Origin: Thomasclavelia cocleata
GTDB lineage: Bacteria; Bacillota_I; Bacilli_A; Erysipelotrichales; Coprobacillaceae
NCBI RefSeq assembly: GCF_900102365.1
Contig: NZ_FOIN01000027.1
Location: 1-33,709 of the forward strand
Length of the DNA: 33,709 nucleotides
Direction of reading: 5' to 3'
Below, piece after piece: positions 7,181 to 16,319 of this stretch. A model generated the notes under the pieces. The model was not told the DNA's origin, made no database searches, and saw only the letters and a program-made list of their open reading frames with translations. The position numbers were made by a program, and so were the translations under genes. How positions within the stretch are numbered: the stretch's first letter is position 1; every line of letters starts with the position of its first letter.

Positions 7181-8302
7181 ATGGCACATATAAAGTTTAA
7201 GTTTGATACTTTAAATGCTTTTTGCAATGAAGCTTTTGAAAAGTTTGGTTTTACTAAAGAAGAAAGTAAAATTATAACAGATGTTTTATTATTATCAGAT
7301 ATTTATGGAATTGAATCACATGGGATGCAGAGACTTTCAAGATATCATAAAGGTATTGAAAAAGGTATGATTAAAGTTGATGCAAAACCTGAAGTTATTT
7401 TTGAAACGCCAGTATCTGCTGTTATTGATGGAAATGCAGGAATGGGGCAATTAATTAGTAAATTTGCAATGGATAAATGTATTGAAAAAGCTAAAAATGT
7501 TGGTATGGCAATTGTAACAGTACGAAATTCTAATCACTATGGGATTGCTGGATATTATGCTAAGATGGCATGTGATCAAGGATTGATGGGATTGTCATTT
7601 ACTAATTCTGAGGCAATCATGGTACCTACATTTGCTAGTAAAGCGATGTTAGGTTCTAATCCGATTGCTTTGGCAATGCCAGCGAAACCATATCCATTTT
7701 TCTTTGATGCTTCAACTACTGTTGTAACAAGAGGAAAATTAGAAATGTATCGTAAGGCAGAAAAAGAATTACCACAAGGGTGGGCATTAGATAAGGATGG
7801 TAATCCTTCAACAGATGCACCAGATGTTTTAGATAACATTATTAACAAAGTTGGTGGTGGAATTATGCCATTAGGAGGTTCAACAGAGCAATTAGGTAGT
7901 CATAAAGGATATGGCTATGGAATGTTTTGTGAAATTTTCTGTTCAATATTATCACAAGGACTAACTTCTAATCACACTCATACAAATGGGGTAGGTGGTA
8001 CTTGCCATGGTTTTATTGCTATTGATCCAAAGGTTTTTGGTAATCCAGCAGATATTGAAACGCATTTTTCTACATTCTTACAAGAATTAAGAGATGCTCC
8101 AAAAGCAAAGGGACAGCCACGTATATATACTCATGGTGAAAAAGAAATCGAAGCGACTAAAGATCGAATGGAAAATGGAATTGATGTTGATGTTAAAACA
8201 GTACTAGAGATGAAAGATCTATCTGATTTTGTTGGAGTTGATTTTGAAAAATATTTTGGAAAATTGGATATTGAAGATAAAAATTATAAGACAGTTTATT
8301 AA
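7181..8302 (+). CDS. Ldh2/MDH2 family NAD(P)-dependent malate/L-lactate-type dehydrogenase (373 aa)
   Basis: This belongs to the Ldh2/AllD/YlbC oxidoreductase superfamily, which reduces or oxidises 2-hydroxy acids (malate, L-lactate, ureidoglycolate and others) with NAD(P) and differs from classical Rossmann lactate dehydrogenases. Family marks include DIYGIESHGMQRLSRY near residue 45, the catalytic-histidine region VRNSNHYGIAGYYA (about 112-125), and GSNPIALAMPA. The late GGTCHGFIAIDP is also characteristic. Length is normal. Substrate cannot be told from sequence. A VOC family gene follows 15 bases later, so the two are probably co-transcribed. Confidence 0.9.
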   Translation: MAHIKFKFDTLNAFCNEAFEKFGFTKEESKIITDVLLLSDIYGIESHGMQRLSRYHKGIEKGMIKVDAKPEVIFETPVSAVIDGNAGMGQLISKFAMDKCIEKAKNVGMAIVTVRNSNHYGIAGYYAKMACDQGLMGLSFTNSEAIMVPTFASKAMLGSNPIALAMPAKPYPFFFDASTTVVTRGKLEMYRKAEKELPQGWALDKDGNPSTDAPDVLDNIINKVGGGIMPLGGSTEQLGSHKGYGYGMFCEIFCSILSQGLTSNHTHTNGVGGTCHGFIAIDPKVFGNPADIETHFSTFLQELRDAPKAKGQPRIYTHGEKEIEATKDRMENGIDVDVKTVLEMKDLSDFVGVDFEKYFGKLDIEDKNYKTVY

Positions 8303-8317
8303 TATTAGGAGAGAAAC

Positions 8318-8686
8318 ATGGAATTTAAATGTGTGCATTGTAATATCAATATTACAAATATTGATAAAAGTGTAAGTTTTTATCAAAAAGCTTTAGGTTT
8401 GAAAGTAGAAAGAACAAAAGAAGCTAGTGATGGGAGTTTTATTTTAACTTATCTTGGTGATGGAATTAGTAATTTTCAAATTGAATTGACATGGTTAAAA
8501 GATCATCCTCAACCATATGAGTTAGGTGAAAATGAAAGTCATATCTGTTTTGAAGTTGATGATTTTGATCAGGCTTATCAGTTACATAAAGAGATGGGAT
8601 GTATTTGTTTTGAGAATAAAGCTATGGGATTATATTTTATCAATGATCCTGATGATTATTGGATTGAAATTATTCCAAAGAAATAG
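8318..8686 (+). CDS. VOC family protein, glyoxalase I-like (122 aa)
   Basis: A single vicinal-oxygen-chelate domain of the lactoylglutathione lyase type. The four expected metal ligand positions are all occupied: H7, E56 (QIEL), H75 (ESHICFEVDD) and E117 (YWIEIIP). The start fits the family (HCNINITNIDKSVSFYQKALGL). AGGAGAG lies five bases before the ATG. Glyoxalase I converts the methylglyoxal hemithioacetal to a lactoyl thiol ester, which would fit its pairing with a 2-hydroxy-acid dehydrogenase. Low-GC anaerobes often lack glutathione, so the natural thiol and substrate are uncertain. Confidence 0.85.
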   Translation: MEFKCVHCNINITNIDKSVSFYQKALGLKVERTKEASDGSFILTYLGDGISNFQIELTWLKDHPQPYELGENESHICFEVDDFDQAYQLHKEMGCICFENKAMGLYFINDPDDYWIEIIPKK

Positions 8687-8713
8687 ACTTTGCATATTGC
8701 AAAGTCTATTTTG
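8681..8713. terminator. Bidirectional terminator between VOC and thioesterase genes
   Basis: Perfect 13-bp arms AAATAGACTTTGC (8681-8693) and GCAAAGTCTATTT (8699-8711), loop ATATT. It overlaps the stop codons of both convergent genes (8684-8686 and 8706-8708). Confidence 0.9.
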
Positions 8714-9122
8714 CTAATAATTTTTTGAATAATTCATCAAATTCAGGTTTTAATTTTTTTAAACTGATTGGACGATTTTTACGATTCATAAAACAATGAC
8801 TAGAACTACCGATTGTACAGAGTTGCTTGTCTTGATTATAAATTTCGTATTCAAAAGTAAAACGGACACCTGTATATGAAGATATTTTGAGCTTGATTGT
8901 TGCAATATCATCAAAATACATCATTTTTAGATATTTACAATTTATTTCTAAAACAGGTGAAATGATACCTTCTTCTTCCATGGTTTTATATGTTAAACCG
9001 ATTTGATTCATAAAATCAATTCTAGCTTCTTCAAACCAGCGAATATAATTTGAATGATGAATTATTCCCATTTGATCAGTTTCATAATATTTAGCATGAT
9101 GTTGATATGGATTAATATTCAT
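8706..9122 (-). CDS. Acyl-CoA thioesterase, 4HBT/YbgC-FadM type hotdog fold (138 aa)
   Basis: A single hotdog domain of the 4-hydroxybenzoyl-CoA thioesterase family. The N-terminal motif YETDQMGIIHHSNYIRWFEEAR region carries the catalytic aspartate (D16) and the conserved HxNY. Length is typical. It should hydrolyse acyl-CoA or acyl-ACP thioesters in the cytoplasm; chain length is unknown. The ATG overlaps the end of the upstream MBL-fold gene by 11 bases, so the two are translationally coupled. Confidence 0.88.
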   Translation of the reverse strand: MNINPYQHHAKYYETDQMGIIHHSNYIRWFEEARIDFMNQIGLTYKTMEEEGIISPVLEINCKYLKMMYFDDIATIKLKISSYTGVRFTFEYEIYNQDKQLCTIGSSSHCFMNRKNRPISLKKLKPEFDELFKKLLAK

Positions 9123-9789
9123 TATTTTCTCCTAGAATAAAAACTTCTTCTTTGTTATGAATTTTGATTATATTATTATATTGGTTTAGTGGTTTATTAT
9201 CAAGATATTCATGCATTTTATTAATATCTTCAATAAAATGCATGGGTAAAACATATTTAGTATTAATATATTTTAAAATATAATTCATTCCCCACCAACC
9301 GCTTTCTTTAAGTCGAGGATCTAGAGGTATCATCATTAATTCAAAATTAATATTTGTAATTTTGCTGATTTCTTTTTTAAAGGTTTCAGCTTGATATTTG
9401 TTATCTGATTCAGGTTCTCCAATCCAGTGCCACCAATGTAAATCTCCAGCATGATAAATATATTTATTCTCTACTTTTATGACAAATGCAACACCTTCAT
9501 CAGTTGATAATAAAGTTTGAATATGTAAATCATCTATATCATATACTTTGCCAGGATGTACTTTTATGCCCTTATTATTTATTTTTCGATCAATTATATA
9601 GGTAATTTTAGGGTGAGAAATTTGATAGATTTCTGGATTGTAATGATCATGATGAAAATGGGAAACAAATATATATAGATTTTTATTAGGGTTTAGCAGC
9701 GGAATATTACCTTGATAATAATCAAATAATAGAATATGTTTATCTAATTCTACGATAAAACCACTGTTATATAAATATGTAACTTTCAT
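9112..9789 (-). CDS. MBL-fold metallo-hydrolase, UlaG-like (225 aa)
   Basis: This is a metallo-beta-lactamase fold hydrolase. The metal-binding HxHxDH motif is SHFHHDHYN (H44, H46, D48, H49); further ligands are the aspartate in YHAGDLHWW and the histidine in LPMHF. I chose the ATG at 9789 (MKVTYLYNSGF), which begins the first beta strand as in relatives. The longer frame up to 9873 would overlap the YebC gene and include its terminator. AAGGAA lies eight bases upstream. The substrate is unknown; the family includes lactonases, phosphodiesterases and nucleases. It probably depends on read-through of the yebC terminator or a weak promoter near 9800. Confidence 0.82.
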   Translation of the reverse strand: MKVTYLYNSGFIVELDKHILLFDYYQGNIPLLNPNKNLYIFVSHFHHDHYNPEIYQISHPKITYIIDRKINNKGIKVHPGKVYDIDDLHIQTLLSTDEGVAFVIKVENKYIYHAGDLHWWHWIGEPESDNKYQAETFKKEISKITNINFELMMIPLDPRLKESGWWGMNYILKYINTKYVLPMHFIEDINKMHEYLDNKPLNQYNNIIKIHNKEEVFILGENNEY

Positions 9790-9803
9790 AAGATTTTTCC
9801 TTG

Positions 9804-9826
9804 TAAAAAAAGGAGAATTATTCTCC
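9804..9826 (-). terminator. Terminator overlapping the yebC stop codon
   Basis: On the minus strand GGAGAA-TAA-TTCTCC is followed by seven T residues. The TAA loop is the yebC stop codon itself (9818-9820), so stop and terminator are fused. Confidence 0.8.
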
Positions 9827-10552
9827 CTCATCATAGTTTGCAACATTGTGATAGATTTGATCAACATCATCACAATTATTAAGGTTATTCATAAGACGTT
9901 CAAATAATTCCATGTCTTCACCAGCAAGTTCAACTGTATCTTGAGGTAATGTTTGAATTTCATCAATATCAAATTCAACATCTGGTTTAACACCTTCAAT
10001 TGCTTCTTTGATCTTATATAAATCTGTTGGTTCACCAACGATTTTAATAGTTCCATCTTCTTCACTGACGATATCTTGAGCATCAACTTCAGCCATAACT
10101 AAGGCATCTAAAACAGTTTCTTCATCAAGACCTTTAAAAGCAACTACACTAATTACATCATACAAATAAGAAACAGATCCTTCATTTCCAAGTTTAGCTT
10201 TTGATTTAGTAAAAGCAGGACGTACAGATGAAATAGTACGGTTAATATTATCAGTTAAACATTTAACAATTATCGTAGCTCCACCATTGGCATATCCTTC
10301 AAATACTTTTTCTTCATAATTTTCAGTAACTCCACTTTTTACTTTATCAACAGCTCTTTTGATAACATCAGCAGGTACTTGTTCTTTTTTTGCTTTTTCA
10401 ATTAAACGACGTAAAGCTAAGTTTGCATCAGGTTCAGGTCCCCCTGCTTTTGCAGCTAAATAAATTTCTTTACCATAACGTGAGTATAGTTTAGTTTTTT
10501 TGGCTGCTGTTTTTGCCATTGCAACTTTGCGCACTTCATGTGCTCTACCCAT
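9818..10552 (-). CDS. yebC: YebC/PmpR family regulator or ribosome-associated factor (244 aa)
   Basis: Full-length YebC/PmpR (TACO1) family protein, of the YeeN/YeeI branch judging from the start MGRAHEVRK followed by AAKKTKLYSRYGKEIYLAAK. Other conserved segments are LRRLIEKAKKEQVPADVIKRA, FEGYANGGATIIV and LTDNINRT. Members were long annotated as DNA-binding regulators; more recent work on the family implicates some in relieving ribosome stalling at proline-rich sequences. AGGAGG lies before the ATG. It is the first gene of a minus-strand unit and divergent from the oxidoreductase operon at 10693. Confidence 0.93.
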   Translation of the reverse strand: MGRAHEVRKVAMAKTAAKKTKLYSRYGKEIYLAAKAGGPEPDANLALRRLIEKAKKEQVPADVIKRAVDKVKSGVTENYEEKVFEGYANGGATIIVKCLTDNINRTISSVRPAFTKSKAKLGNEGSVSYLYDVISVVAFKGLDEETVLDALVMAEVDAQDIVSEEDGTIKIVGEPTDLYKIKEAIEGVKPDVEFDIDEIQTLPQDTVELAGEDMELFERLMNNLNNCDDVDQIYHNVANYDEGE

Positions 10553-10664
10553 AAATAACTCCTCCTTAAAGTGATAAATTCTTCTAAATTATACACTTAT
10601 CAAATAATATTATCAAGTATACATTTTATTAGTTGCTTTTGTTTTAAAAGAATGTAGTTTGTGC

Positions 10665-10670
10665 TATAAT
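10665..10670 (+). promoter_or_regulatory. Extended -10 (TGcTATAAT) for the oxidoreductase-mntP-ktrBA operon
   Basis: Consensus TATAAT with TG upstream (in GTGC), 22 bases before the first ATG. The -35 region is T-rich without a clear hexamer. Confidence 0.6.
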
Positions 10671-10692
10671 CTAGGCATTATAAGGAGATTGA

Positions 10693-11808
10693 ATGATGGA
10701 AACAACAGTAATTATTGGTGCTGGTGCTAGTGGTCTTTTATGTGGATGTGAATTAGCTAAACAACAAGCCAATGTGATTATTTTGGAACAGTCTAATAAA
10801 TCTGGAAGAAAAATTCTTGCTAGTGGCAATGGACGTTGTAATCTTTCAAATACTAATTTAGATATGTATTTTTATAATACTGATGATAAAAGAATTGAGA
10901 AAATTATTAATGATTTTAATGTTAAAGACTATTTTAATCAGATCGGGGTTTTAACTAGACAAGTAGGAACTTTATTATATCCTCGATCTAATCAGAGTTT
11001 AACTATTAAAAATGCTTTGATGAATAATTTTGATCAAGTAGCTTTAATTGAAGAATGTCAAGCTTTAAAAATTATTAAAAGGAAAAATGGGTATCTTGTA
11101 AAAAGTACAAGAGGTGATTATGAATGTGATAATGTTGTTATTGCAACTGGTTCTCCAGCATCTCTTTTATCTGGAAAAAATAATTATGATTTAGTTAATG
11201 ATCTTGGTTTAAAAGTAACTGACTTATTTCCTAGTTTAGTTCAAATAAAGACTAAACCTGCTTATCCTAAGTTAAAAGGGGTACGTGTTAAATGTCAGGC
11301 AAATTTATATAATGATAATGAATTAGTTGAAAGTCAAACAGGTGAAGTATTATTTAGTGAACAAGGATTATCAGGTATTTGTATTATGCAATTATCAAGG
11401 TTATTATCTAAATGTCATGGTAATTTAGAAATTGGGTTAGATTTATTAGAGGAATTTAGTGAAAGTGAAGTTAATATATTATTAGAAGAAAGATTAAAAA
11501 AATATGGTAATTATTATTTAGAGGGAATATTCAATGATAAATTAGCTAAAGTGTTAGTGAATGTAGATAATTTAAAAGATATTCGTTTTAAGATAGTAGG
11601 AACATATGATTATACTAAAGCTCAGGTAATGCATGGTGGTGTAAGTCTTGAAGAAGTTGATGAAAATTTAGAGTGCACAAAATATCCAGGAATTTATATT
11701 GCTGGAGAAGTGTTGGATGTAGATGGAGATTGTGGGGGTTATAATTTGCATTTTGCATTTGCATCAGGATATCATATAGCTAAAACAATATTAAGTAAGG
11801 GAAAATAA
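10693..11808 (+). CDS. HI0933/YhiN family FAD-dependent oxidoreductase (371 aa)
   Basis: An N-terminal dinucleotide-binding motif IIGAGASGLLCGCELA (residues 6-21) is followed by the family signature SGRKILASGNGRCNLSN (about 37-53). The second FAD contact GIYIAGEVLDVDGDCGGYN is near the C-terminus. This defines the HI0933/YhiN flavoprotein group, sometimes labelled aminoacetone oxidase family; the physiological substrate is not established. At 371 aa it is slightly shorter than many relatives. Two adjacent ATGs (10693, 10696) are possible, with AAGGAG upstream. One base separates it from the next flavoprotein gene, so it is the first gene of an operon. Confidence 0.88.
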   Translation: MMETTVIIGAGASGLLCGCELAKQQANVIILEQSNKSGRKILASGNGRCNLSNTNLDMYFYNTDDKRIEKIINDFNVKDYFNQIGVLTRQVGTLLYPRSNQSLTIKNALMNNFDQVALIEECQALKIIKRKNGYLVKSTRGDYECDNVVIATGSPASLLSGKNNYDLVNDLGLKVTDLFPSLVQIKTKPAYPKLKGVRVKCQANLYNDNELVESQTGEVLFSEQGLSGICIMQLSRLLSKCHGNLEIGLDLLEEFSESEVNILLEERLKKYGNYYLEGIFNDKLAKVLVNVDNLKDIRFKIVGTYDYTKAQVMHGGVSLEEVDENLECTKYPGIYIAGEVLDVDGDCGGYNLHFAFASGYHIAKTILSKGK

Positions 11809-11809
11809 G

Positions 11810-13393
11810 ATGATAAGAATTAATAATGTAAATGTTTCGTTAGATACAAAAGATTATCGACAGGTAATTTCACAACAATTAAATATTTCTAAAAACAAAA
11901 TTAAAGATGTAAAATTAGTTAAACAAGCAGTTGATGCAAGAAGGAAAAATAAAGTTCATTTTGTATGTAGTTTTGAATTCAATATTGATAATGAAGATAT
12001 AATTATAAAAAAATATCCCAAATTAAATCTTGTTAAAGTAAAACCGTACTATTATCCAGTTTTAAAATCTAATGATGAACATATTATAGTAGTAGGTAGT
12101 GGACCTGCGGGATTATTTTGTGCTTATAATTTAGCTCGTGCTAATCAGAAGGTAACTTTGGTTGAAAGAGGTAGTGAGGTTGATAAAAGAAAAGAAGACA
12201 TTGATAATTTTTTTAAAACAGGTAAATTATTTTTAAATAGTAATGTACAGTTTGGTGAAGGTGGAGCAGGAACTTTTAGTGATGGTAAACTTACTACAGG
12301 GGTTAAAGATAAACGTAAACAATTTATTTTAGAAACTTTTGTAGCTCATGGTGCAAATAAAGATATTTTGTATCTTAATAAACCACATGTAGGAACTGAT
12401 TATTTAATTAATGTCGTAAAAAATATGCGTCAAGAAATAATTAAAAATGGTGGAGAAGTGTTATTTGATAGTCAACTCATAGATATTGAAACACAAAATC
12501 AAAAACTTACAAATATTAAAATAAAACAAGGTGATCAGATTATTACAATGAAGCCAGATAAATTAGTTTTGGCGATTGGTCATAGTGCACGTGATACTTA
12601 TGAAATGCTTTATCAAAGAGGATTAAGAATAGAACCTAAAGCATTTGCTGTTGGTTTAAGAATAGAACATCTGCAGTCATTTATTAATGAACATCAATAT
12701 GGTAGATATGCTAATCATCCTAAATTAAAAGCAGCAGACTATAAATTGGCCGTTAAAACAAGTAGTGGACGTGGCGTTTATACATTTTGCATGTGTCCAG
12801 GGGGGAAAGTTATAAATTCTAGTAGTGAATCAGGTGGAGTTGTAGTAAATGGAATGAGTAATCAAGCACGTGATGATGTTAATGCAAATAGTGCTATTTT
12901 AGTAACTGTTGGTCCAGAGGATTTTGAAAATGCTCATCCTTTATCTGGAATAAAATATCAACAAGATTTGGAGCATAAAGCTTTTATGCTTGGTGGGGGC
13001 AATTATCATGTTCCAGTAATGAAAATAGAAGATTATTTAGAAACTGAACCTGGTAATGAGATGGTTAAATGTAGTGTTTTACCAGGAGTTAAAAATGCTG
13101 ATTTGAATGAGTTATTTAGTAAAGAAATAAATACTGCTTTAAAAGAAGGATTAATATTAATGGATCAAAAGATTTCTGGTTTTGCAAGTAATGCAATGCT
13201 TTCAGGAGTTGAATCACGCAGTTCAGCACCAGTAAAGTTTTATCGTGATGAATCATATCAAAGTAATATTAAAGGTATTTATCCAATTGGTGAGGGTGCA
13301 GGTTATGCTGGAGGAATTATGTCTAGTGCAATTGATGGGTTAAAATGTAGTGAATTTATTTTAGAGGGGGAGAATAAAAAATGTCAGTCTTAG
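11810..13393 (+). CDS. COG2509-type FAD-dependent dehydrogenase (527 aa)
   Basis: An uncharacterised FAD/NAD(P) oxidoreductase of the COG2509 group. An N-terminal alpha/beta extension of about 85 residues (MIRINNVNVSLDTKDYRQVI, then DARRKNKVHF) precedes the FAD motif VVGSGPAGLFCAYNLARAN. The group signature FGEGGAGTFSDGKLTTGVKD and the terminal GEGAGYAGGIMSSAIDG are present. Length is normal. No reaction is known. It is very often found near other housekeeping redox genes in Firmicutes. It starts one base after the preceding flavoprotein and overlaps mntP by 13 bases. Confidence 0.9.
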   Translation: MIRINNVNVSLDTKDYRQVISQQLNISKNKIKDVKLVKQAVDARRKNKVHFVCSFEFNIDNEDIIIKKYPKLNLVKVKPYYYPVLKSNDEHIIVVGSGPAGLFCAYNLARANQKVTLVERGSEVDKRKEDIDNFFKTGKLFLNSNVQFGEGGAGTFSDGKLTTGVKDKRKQFILETFVAHGANKDILYLNKPHVGTDYLINVVKNMRQEIIKNGGEVLFDSQLIDIETQNQKLTNIKIKQGDQIITMKPDKLVLAIGHSARDTYEMLYQRGLRIEPKAFAVGLRIEHLQSFINEHQYGRYANHPKLKAADYKLAVKTSSGRGVYTFCMCPGGKVINSSSESGGVVVNGMSNQARDDVNANSAILVTVGPEDFENAHPLSGIKYQQDLEHKAFMLGGGNYHVPVMKIEDYLETEPGNEMVKCSVLPGVKNADLNELFSKEINTALKEGLILMDQKISGFASNAMLSGVESRSSAPVKFYRDESYQSNIKGIYPIGEGAGYAGGIMSSAIDGLKCSEFILEGENKKCQS

Positions 13394-13941
13394 AAATTGC
13401 GCTTATTGGAATAGGTTTAGCAATGGATGCTTTTGCTGTATCTATTTGTAAAGGACTTGCAATGAAGAAAATGAGTTACCAAAAAGCAGTTATAATTGCA
13501 TTGTTTTTTGGTGCTTTTCAGGCATTAATGCCAGCATTAGGATATGTTTTAGGTACAACTTTTGCTTCTAAAATTGCAACTATTGATCATTGGATAGCTT
13601 TTATTTTATTAGGATTAATTGGAATAAATATGATAAAAGAGGCAATGAGTAAAGATGAAGATGGATGTTTGGATGATGCATTACACTTTGGTAATTTAAT
13701 TATGTTATCGGTTGCTACAAGTGTTGATGCATTAGCAATTGGAATAACTTTTGCTTTTTTTAATGTTTCAATTGTTTTATCAACTGTAATTATTGGAATA
13801 ATTACTTTTGTTATTTGTGTTATAGGAGTAAAAGTGGGGAATGTTTTTGGTGAAAAATATAAGAGTAAAGCAGAATTTGCAGGTGGAGTACTATTAATTA
13901 TTATGGGATGTAAAATTTTGGTTGATCATTTATTTTTTTAG
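13381..13941 (+). CDS. mntP: Manganese efflux pump MntP (186 aa)
   Basis: Six predicted membrane helices in two related halves. The conserved aspartates lie in the paired motifs GLAMDAFAVSICKGLA (first helix) and ATSVDALAIGITFA (fourth helix). MntP exports Mn2+ and protects cells from manganese overload. Length matches the family. AGAGGGGGAG lies upstream of the ATG, and the gene overlaps the preceding CDS. In many bacteria mntP is preceded by a yybP-ykoY manganese riboswitch; there is no room for one here, so its expression must come from the operon promoter. Confidence 0.95.
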   Translation: MSVLEIALIGIGLAMDAFAVSICKGLAMKKMSYQKAVIIALFFGAFQALMPALGYVLGTTFASKIATIDHWIAFILLGLIGINMIKEAMSKDEDGCLDDALHFGNLIMLSVATSVDALAIGITFAFFNVSIVLSTVIIGIITFVICVIGVKVGNVFGEKYKSKAEFAGGVLLIIMGCKILVDHLFF

Positions 13942-13958
13942 AGAGGTAGAATAAATAT

Positions 13959-15362
13959 ATGAAAGTTGAAATATTTAAAAAAAGACATGAACATCATACA
14001 ATGCGTCCAACAAGGCAAATTGCATTAAGTTTTTTAGCAGTTATTCTGATAGGAACAATTTTATTAAGTTTGCCTATTTGTAATAAAAGTACACCAACAA
14101 CTTTTTTGAATAATTTATTTATTGCTACTTCTGCTACTTGTGTTACAGGGTTAGTACCAGTTACAACAAGTGAACAATTTAATTATTTAGGACAATTAAT
14201 TATAATTGTGTTAATTCAAATTGGAGGATTGGGTTTTTTAACTTTTTTAAATTTATTATTAATAATGATAAAGAAGAAGATTTCATTAACTAATAAAATT
14301 GTTTTACAAGAGGCGCTTAATCAACCCTCATTAAATGCGATTCCTAAATTTTTAAAAAATGTAATTAAATACACTTTTATTGTTGAAGGAATAGGCGCAA
14401 TTCTTTTATTATTTGTATTTGTTCCTGAATATGGTGTTTTAAAAGGAATATACTTTGCAGTTTTTCATGCAATTTCAGCTTTTTGTAATGCGGGATTTGA
14501 TGTATTAGGGAATAATTCATTAATTGGTTATCAAACTAATATAATTATTAATCTTGTAATTCCTGGTTTAATAATTATGGGAGGATTAGGATTTATTGTA
14601 TGGTTTGATGTTATGGAAACAATCAAAAAAGAATATAAAAAACCTAGTAAATTCAATTATCGTCATTTATTTAAAAGTTTTAGTTTACATACCAAGATTG
14701 TTTTGATTATGACATCAATTCTGTTATTTATAGGAATGATTTTATTTTATTTATGTGAATTTTATAATCCTGATACAATTGGAAAATTAAACTTTTTTGA
14801 TCAGCTTCAGGTTTCTTTTTTTCAGTCAACAACATTGCGTACAGCAGGATTTGCTTCTGTTGATATTGCTAGTTTATATCCATATACTAAATTTATGATG
14901 TGTATTATTATGTTTATTGGTGGATCACCTGCTGGTACAGCAGGAGGAATAAAAACTGTAACTTTTGCGATTAGTATCTTAATGGTTTATAATATATATC
15001 ATGGAAGAAAAGAAGTAGCTGTATTTTCTAGAAGGATTCCTAAACGGTTAATAATTCGTTCATTTGCAATTATTACGATAGGAATATCTCTTGCATTTAT
15101 AAGTATTTTTATTTTAAGTATTAGTGAAAATGCTCCTTTTATTGATATTATGTTTGAAGCAGTTTCAGCTTTTGCAACAGTAGGATTAAGTGCATCACTA
15201 ACACCATCACTGACTGGAATTGGAAAAATAATAATTATTATTTTAATGTATATTGGTAGAATTGGACCAATTACTTTAATAATTTCGTTTGCTCGAAGGT
15301 CTTATATTAATGCAGGTAAAAAAGAAGTTCAGTATACTGATGGAAATATTTTATTAGGTTAG
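13959..15362 (+). CDS. ktrB: KtrB-type potassium uptake channel subunit (467 aa)
   Basis: A TrkH/KtrB superfamily K+ translocator with four membrane-pore-membrane repeats. The pore loops with their selectivity-filter glycines can be read as SATCVTGLVPV, ISAFCNAGFDVLG, TLRTAGFASVD and SAFATVGLSASL. It begins with a short basic cytoplasmic tail (KKRHEHHTMRP). The intramembrane loop GGSPAGTAGGIKT in the third repeat is typical. Pairing with the single-RCK KtrA gene ten bases downstream makes this KtrB rather than TrkH. It acts in the cytoplasmic membrane, usually with Na+ coupling. Position behind mntP places two cation transporters in one transcript. Confidence 0.92.
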   Translation: MKVEIFKKRHEHHTMRPTRQIALSFLAVILIGTILLSLPICNKSTPTTFLNNLFIATSATCVTGLVPVTTSEQFNYLGQLIIIVLIQIGGLGFLTFLNLLLIMIKKKISLTNKIVLQEALNQPSLNAIPKFLKNVIKYTFIVEGIGAILLLFVFVPEYGVLKGIYFAVFHAISAFCNAGFDVLGNNSLIGYQTNIIINLVIPGLIIMGGLGFIVWFDVMETIKKEYKKPSKFNYRHLFKSFSLHTKIVLIMTSILLFIGMILFYLCEFYNPDTIGKLNFFDQLQVSFFQSTTLRTAGFASVDIASLYPYTKFMMCIIMFIGGSPAGTAGGIKTVTFAISILMVYNIYHGRKEVAVFSRRIPKRLIIRSFAIITIGISLAFISIFILSISENAPFIDIMFEAVSAFATVGLSASLTPSLTGIGKIIIIILMYIGRIGPITLIISFARRSYINAGKKEVQYTDGNILLG

Positions 15363-15372
15363 GAGTAAGAAA

Positions 15373-16035
15373 ATGAAAGATAAACAATATGCTGTATTGG
15401 GTTTAGGTGTATTTGGTTCAACAATAGCAACTACTTTATCACAATATGATTGTGAGGTAATTGCTATTGATAAAGATATTGCTTGTGTTGAAAGGATTGC
15501 TGATGAAGTTACAAAAGCAGTTGTAGCTAATACAACAGATTTAGAGCAACTTAGAGCTTTAGGGATAGGTGATATTGACGTAGCTATAATTGCTATTGGG
15601 ACTCATTTAGAAGAAGCTGTTTTAACAACTATGAATGTTAAAGAATTAGGTGTTCCTTATATAATTGCTAAGGCAAAAAATAGGCAGTTTTCTACAATAT
15701 TAGAAAAAGTAGGAGCTAATAGAGTTATAAGAGCTGAAAAAGATATGGGAGTTAGGGTAGCTAAATCATTACTTAGAAAAAGTATTGTTGATTTAGTTGA
15801 ATTAGATGAAGATTATTCACTGGTAGAAATAAATGCACCAGTTGATTGGATAGGAAAGAGTTTTCAGATTTTAAATGTTAGACAAGTATACCATATAAAT
15901 GTTATTGGTGTTAAAGATAACGAAGACAAGATGTCATTAAATATAGGTGCTAATTATATTGTAAAAAAAGGAGATCGTTTTTTTGTTATTGGAAAAACAG
16001 ATGATTTAGAGAAATTTGATTATTATACTAAATAA
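15373..16035 (+). CDS. ktrA: KtrA-type K+ uptake regulatory subunit (220 aa)
   Basis: A cytoplasmic RCK protein: N-terminal Rossmann domain with GLGVFGSTIA (about residues 9-18) and acidic IAIDKD at the end of beta 2, then a C-terminal RCK_C domain (about 140-218). One RCK unit only, the KtrA form. KtrA octamers gate KtrB in response to ATP/ADP, and the RCK_C domain binds cyclic di-AMP in studied Firmicutes. A c-di-AMP receptor of the DarA family is encoded 4.4 kb downstream. Last gene of the operon; a terminator follows. Confidence 0.93.
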   Translation: MKDKQYAVLGLGVFGSTIATTLSQYDCEVIAIDKDIACVERIADEVTKAVVANTTDLEQLRALGIGDIDVAIIAIGTHLEEAVLTTMNVKELGVPYIIAKAKNRQFSTILEKVGANRVIRAEKDMGVRVAKSLLRKSIVDLVELDEDYSLVEINAPVDWIGKSFQILNVRQVYHINVIGVKDNEDKMSLNIGANYIVKKGDRFFVIGKTDDLEKFDYYTK

Positions 16036-16119
16036 TGTTTCTAAGTATGAGTAAGATTGAAAAAATATTAATGTATTAATATTGCTGATTAATAAATTTT
16101 ATGAAGATAATTCATATAT

Positions 16120-16142
16120 AAGATGGTTTTTACCATCTTTTT
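16120..16142 (+). terminator. Terminator after ktrA
   Basis: Perfect arms AAGATGGT (16120-16127) and ACCATCTT (16132-16139), TTTT loop, then T residues. It is 85 bases after the ktrA stop. Confidence 0.75.
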
Positions 16143-16266
16143 ATATTGATCTATTTTTTGATAGGAAAAGTATTTAAATTTATTGTAAATTTTTCTTTGA
16201 AAATATATTAATTATCTTGTAATTTAGTTAAAATATGATAAACTTTTTTTGTTTATATCAAAGTTA

Positions 16267-16296
16267 TTGGGAAAGTTAGACAAAATAGGCTATAAT
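16267..16296 (+). promoter_or_regulatory. Promoter for trkA-trkH-dNTPase
   Basis: TTGGGA (16267-16272), 18-base spacer, consensus TATAAT (16291-16296). It is 23 bases before the trkA ATG. An imperfect inverted repeat (TGATAAAC…GTTTATATCA) lies just upstream. Confidence 0.6.
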
Positions 16297-16319
16297 ATGT
16301 GTATTAGGGAGGTTTTTTG

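Noticed and set aside
13340-13381. yybP-ykoY manganese riboswitch before mntP
   Set aside because: mntP overlaps the preceding gene, leaving no non-coding space.
16036-16316. ydaO-type c-di-AMP riboswitch before the trk operon
   Set aside because: Expected by context for K+ transporters, but the region is AT-rich, contains only a terminator and a promoter, and lacks the conserved riboswitch core.
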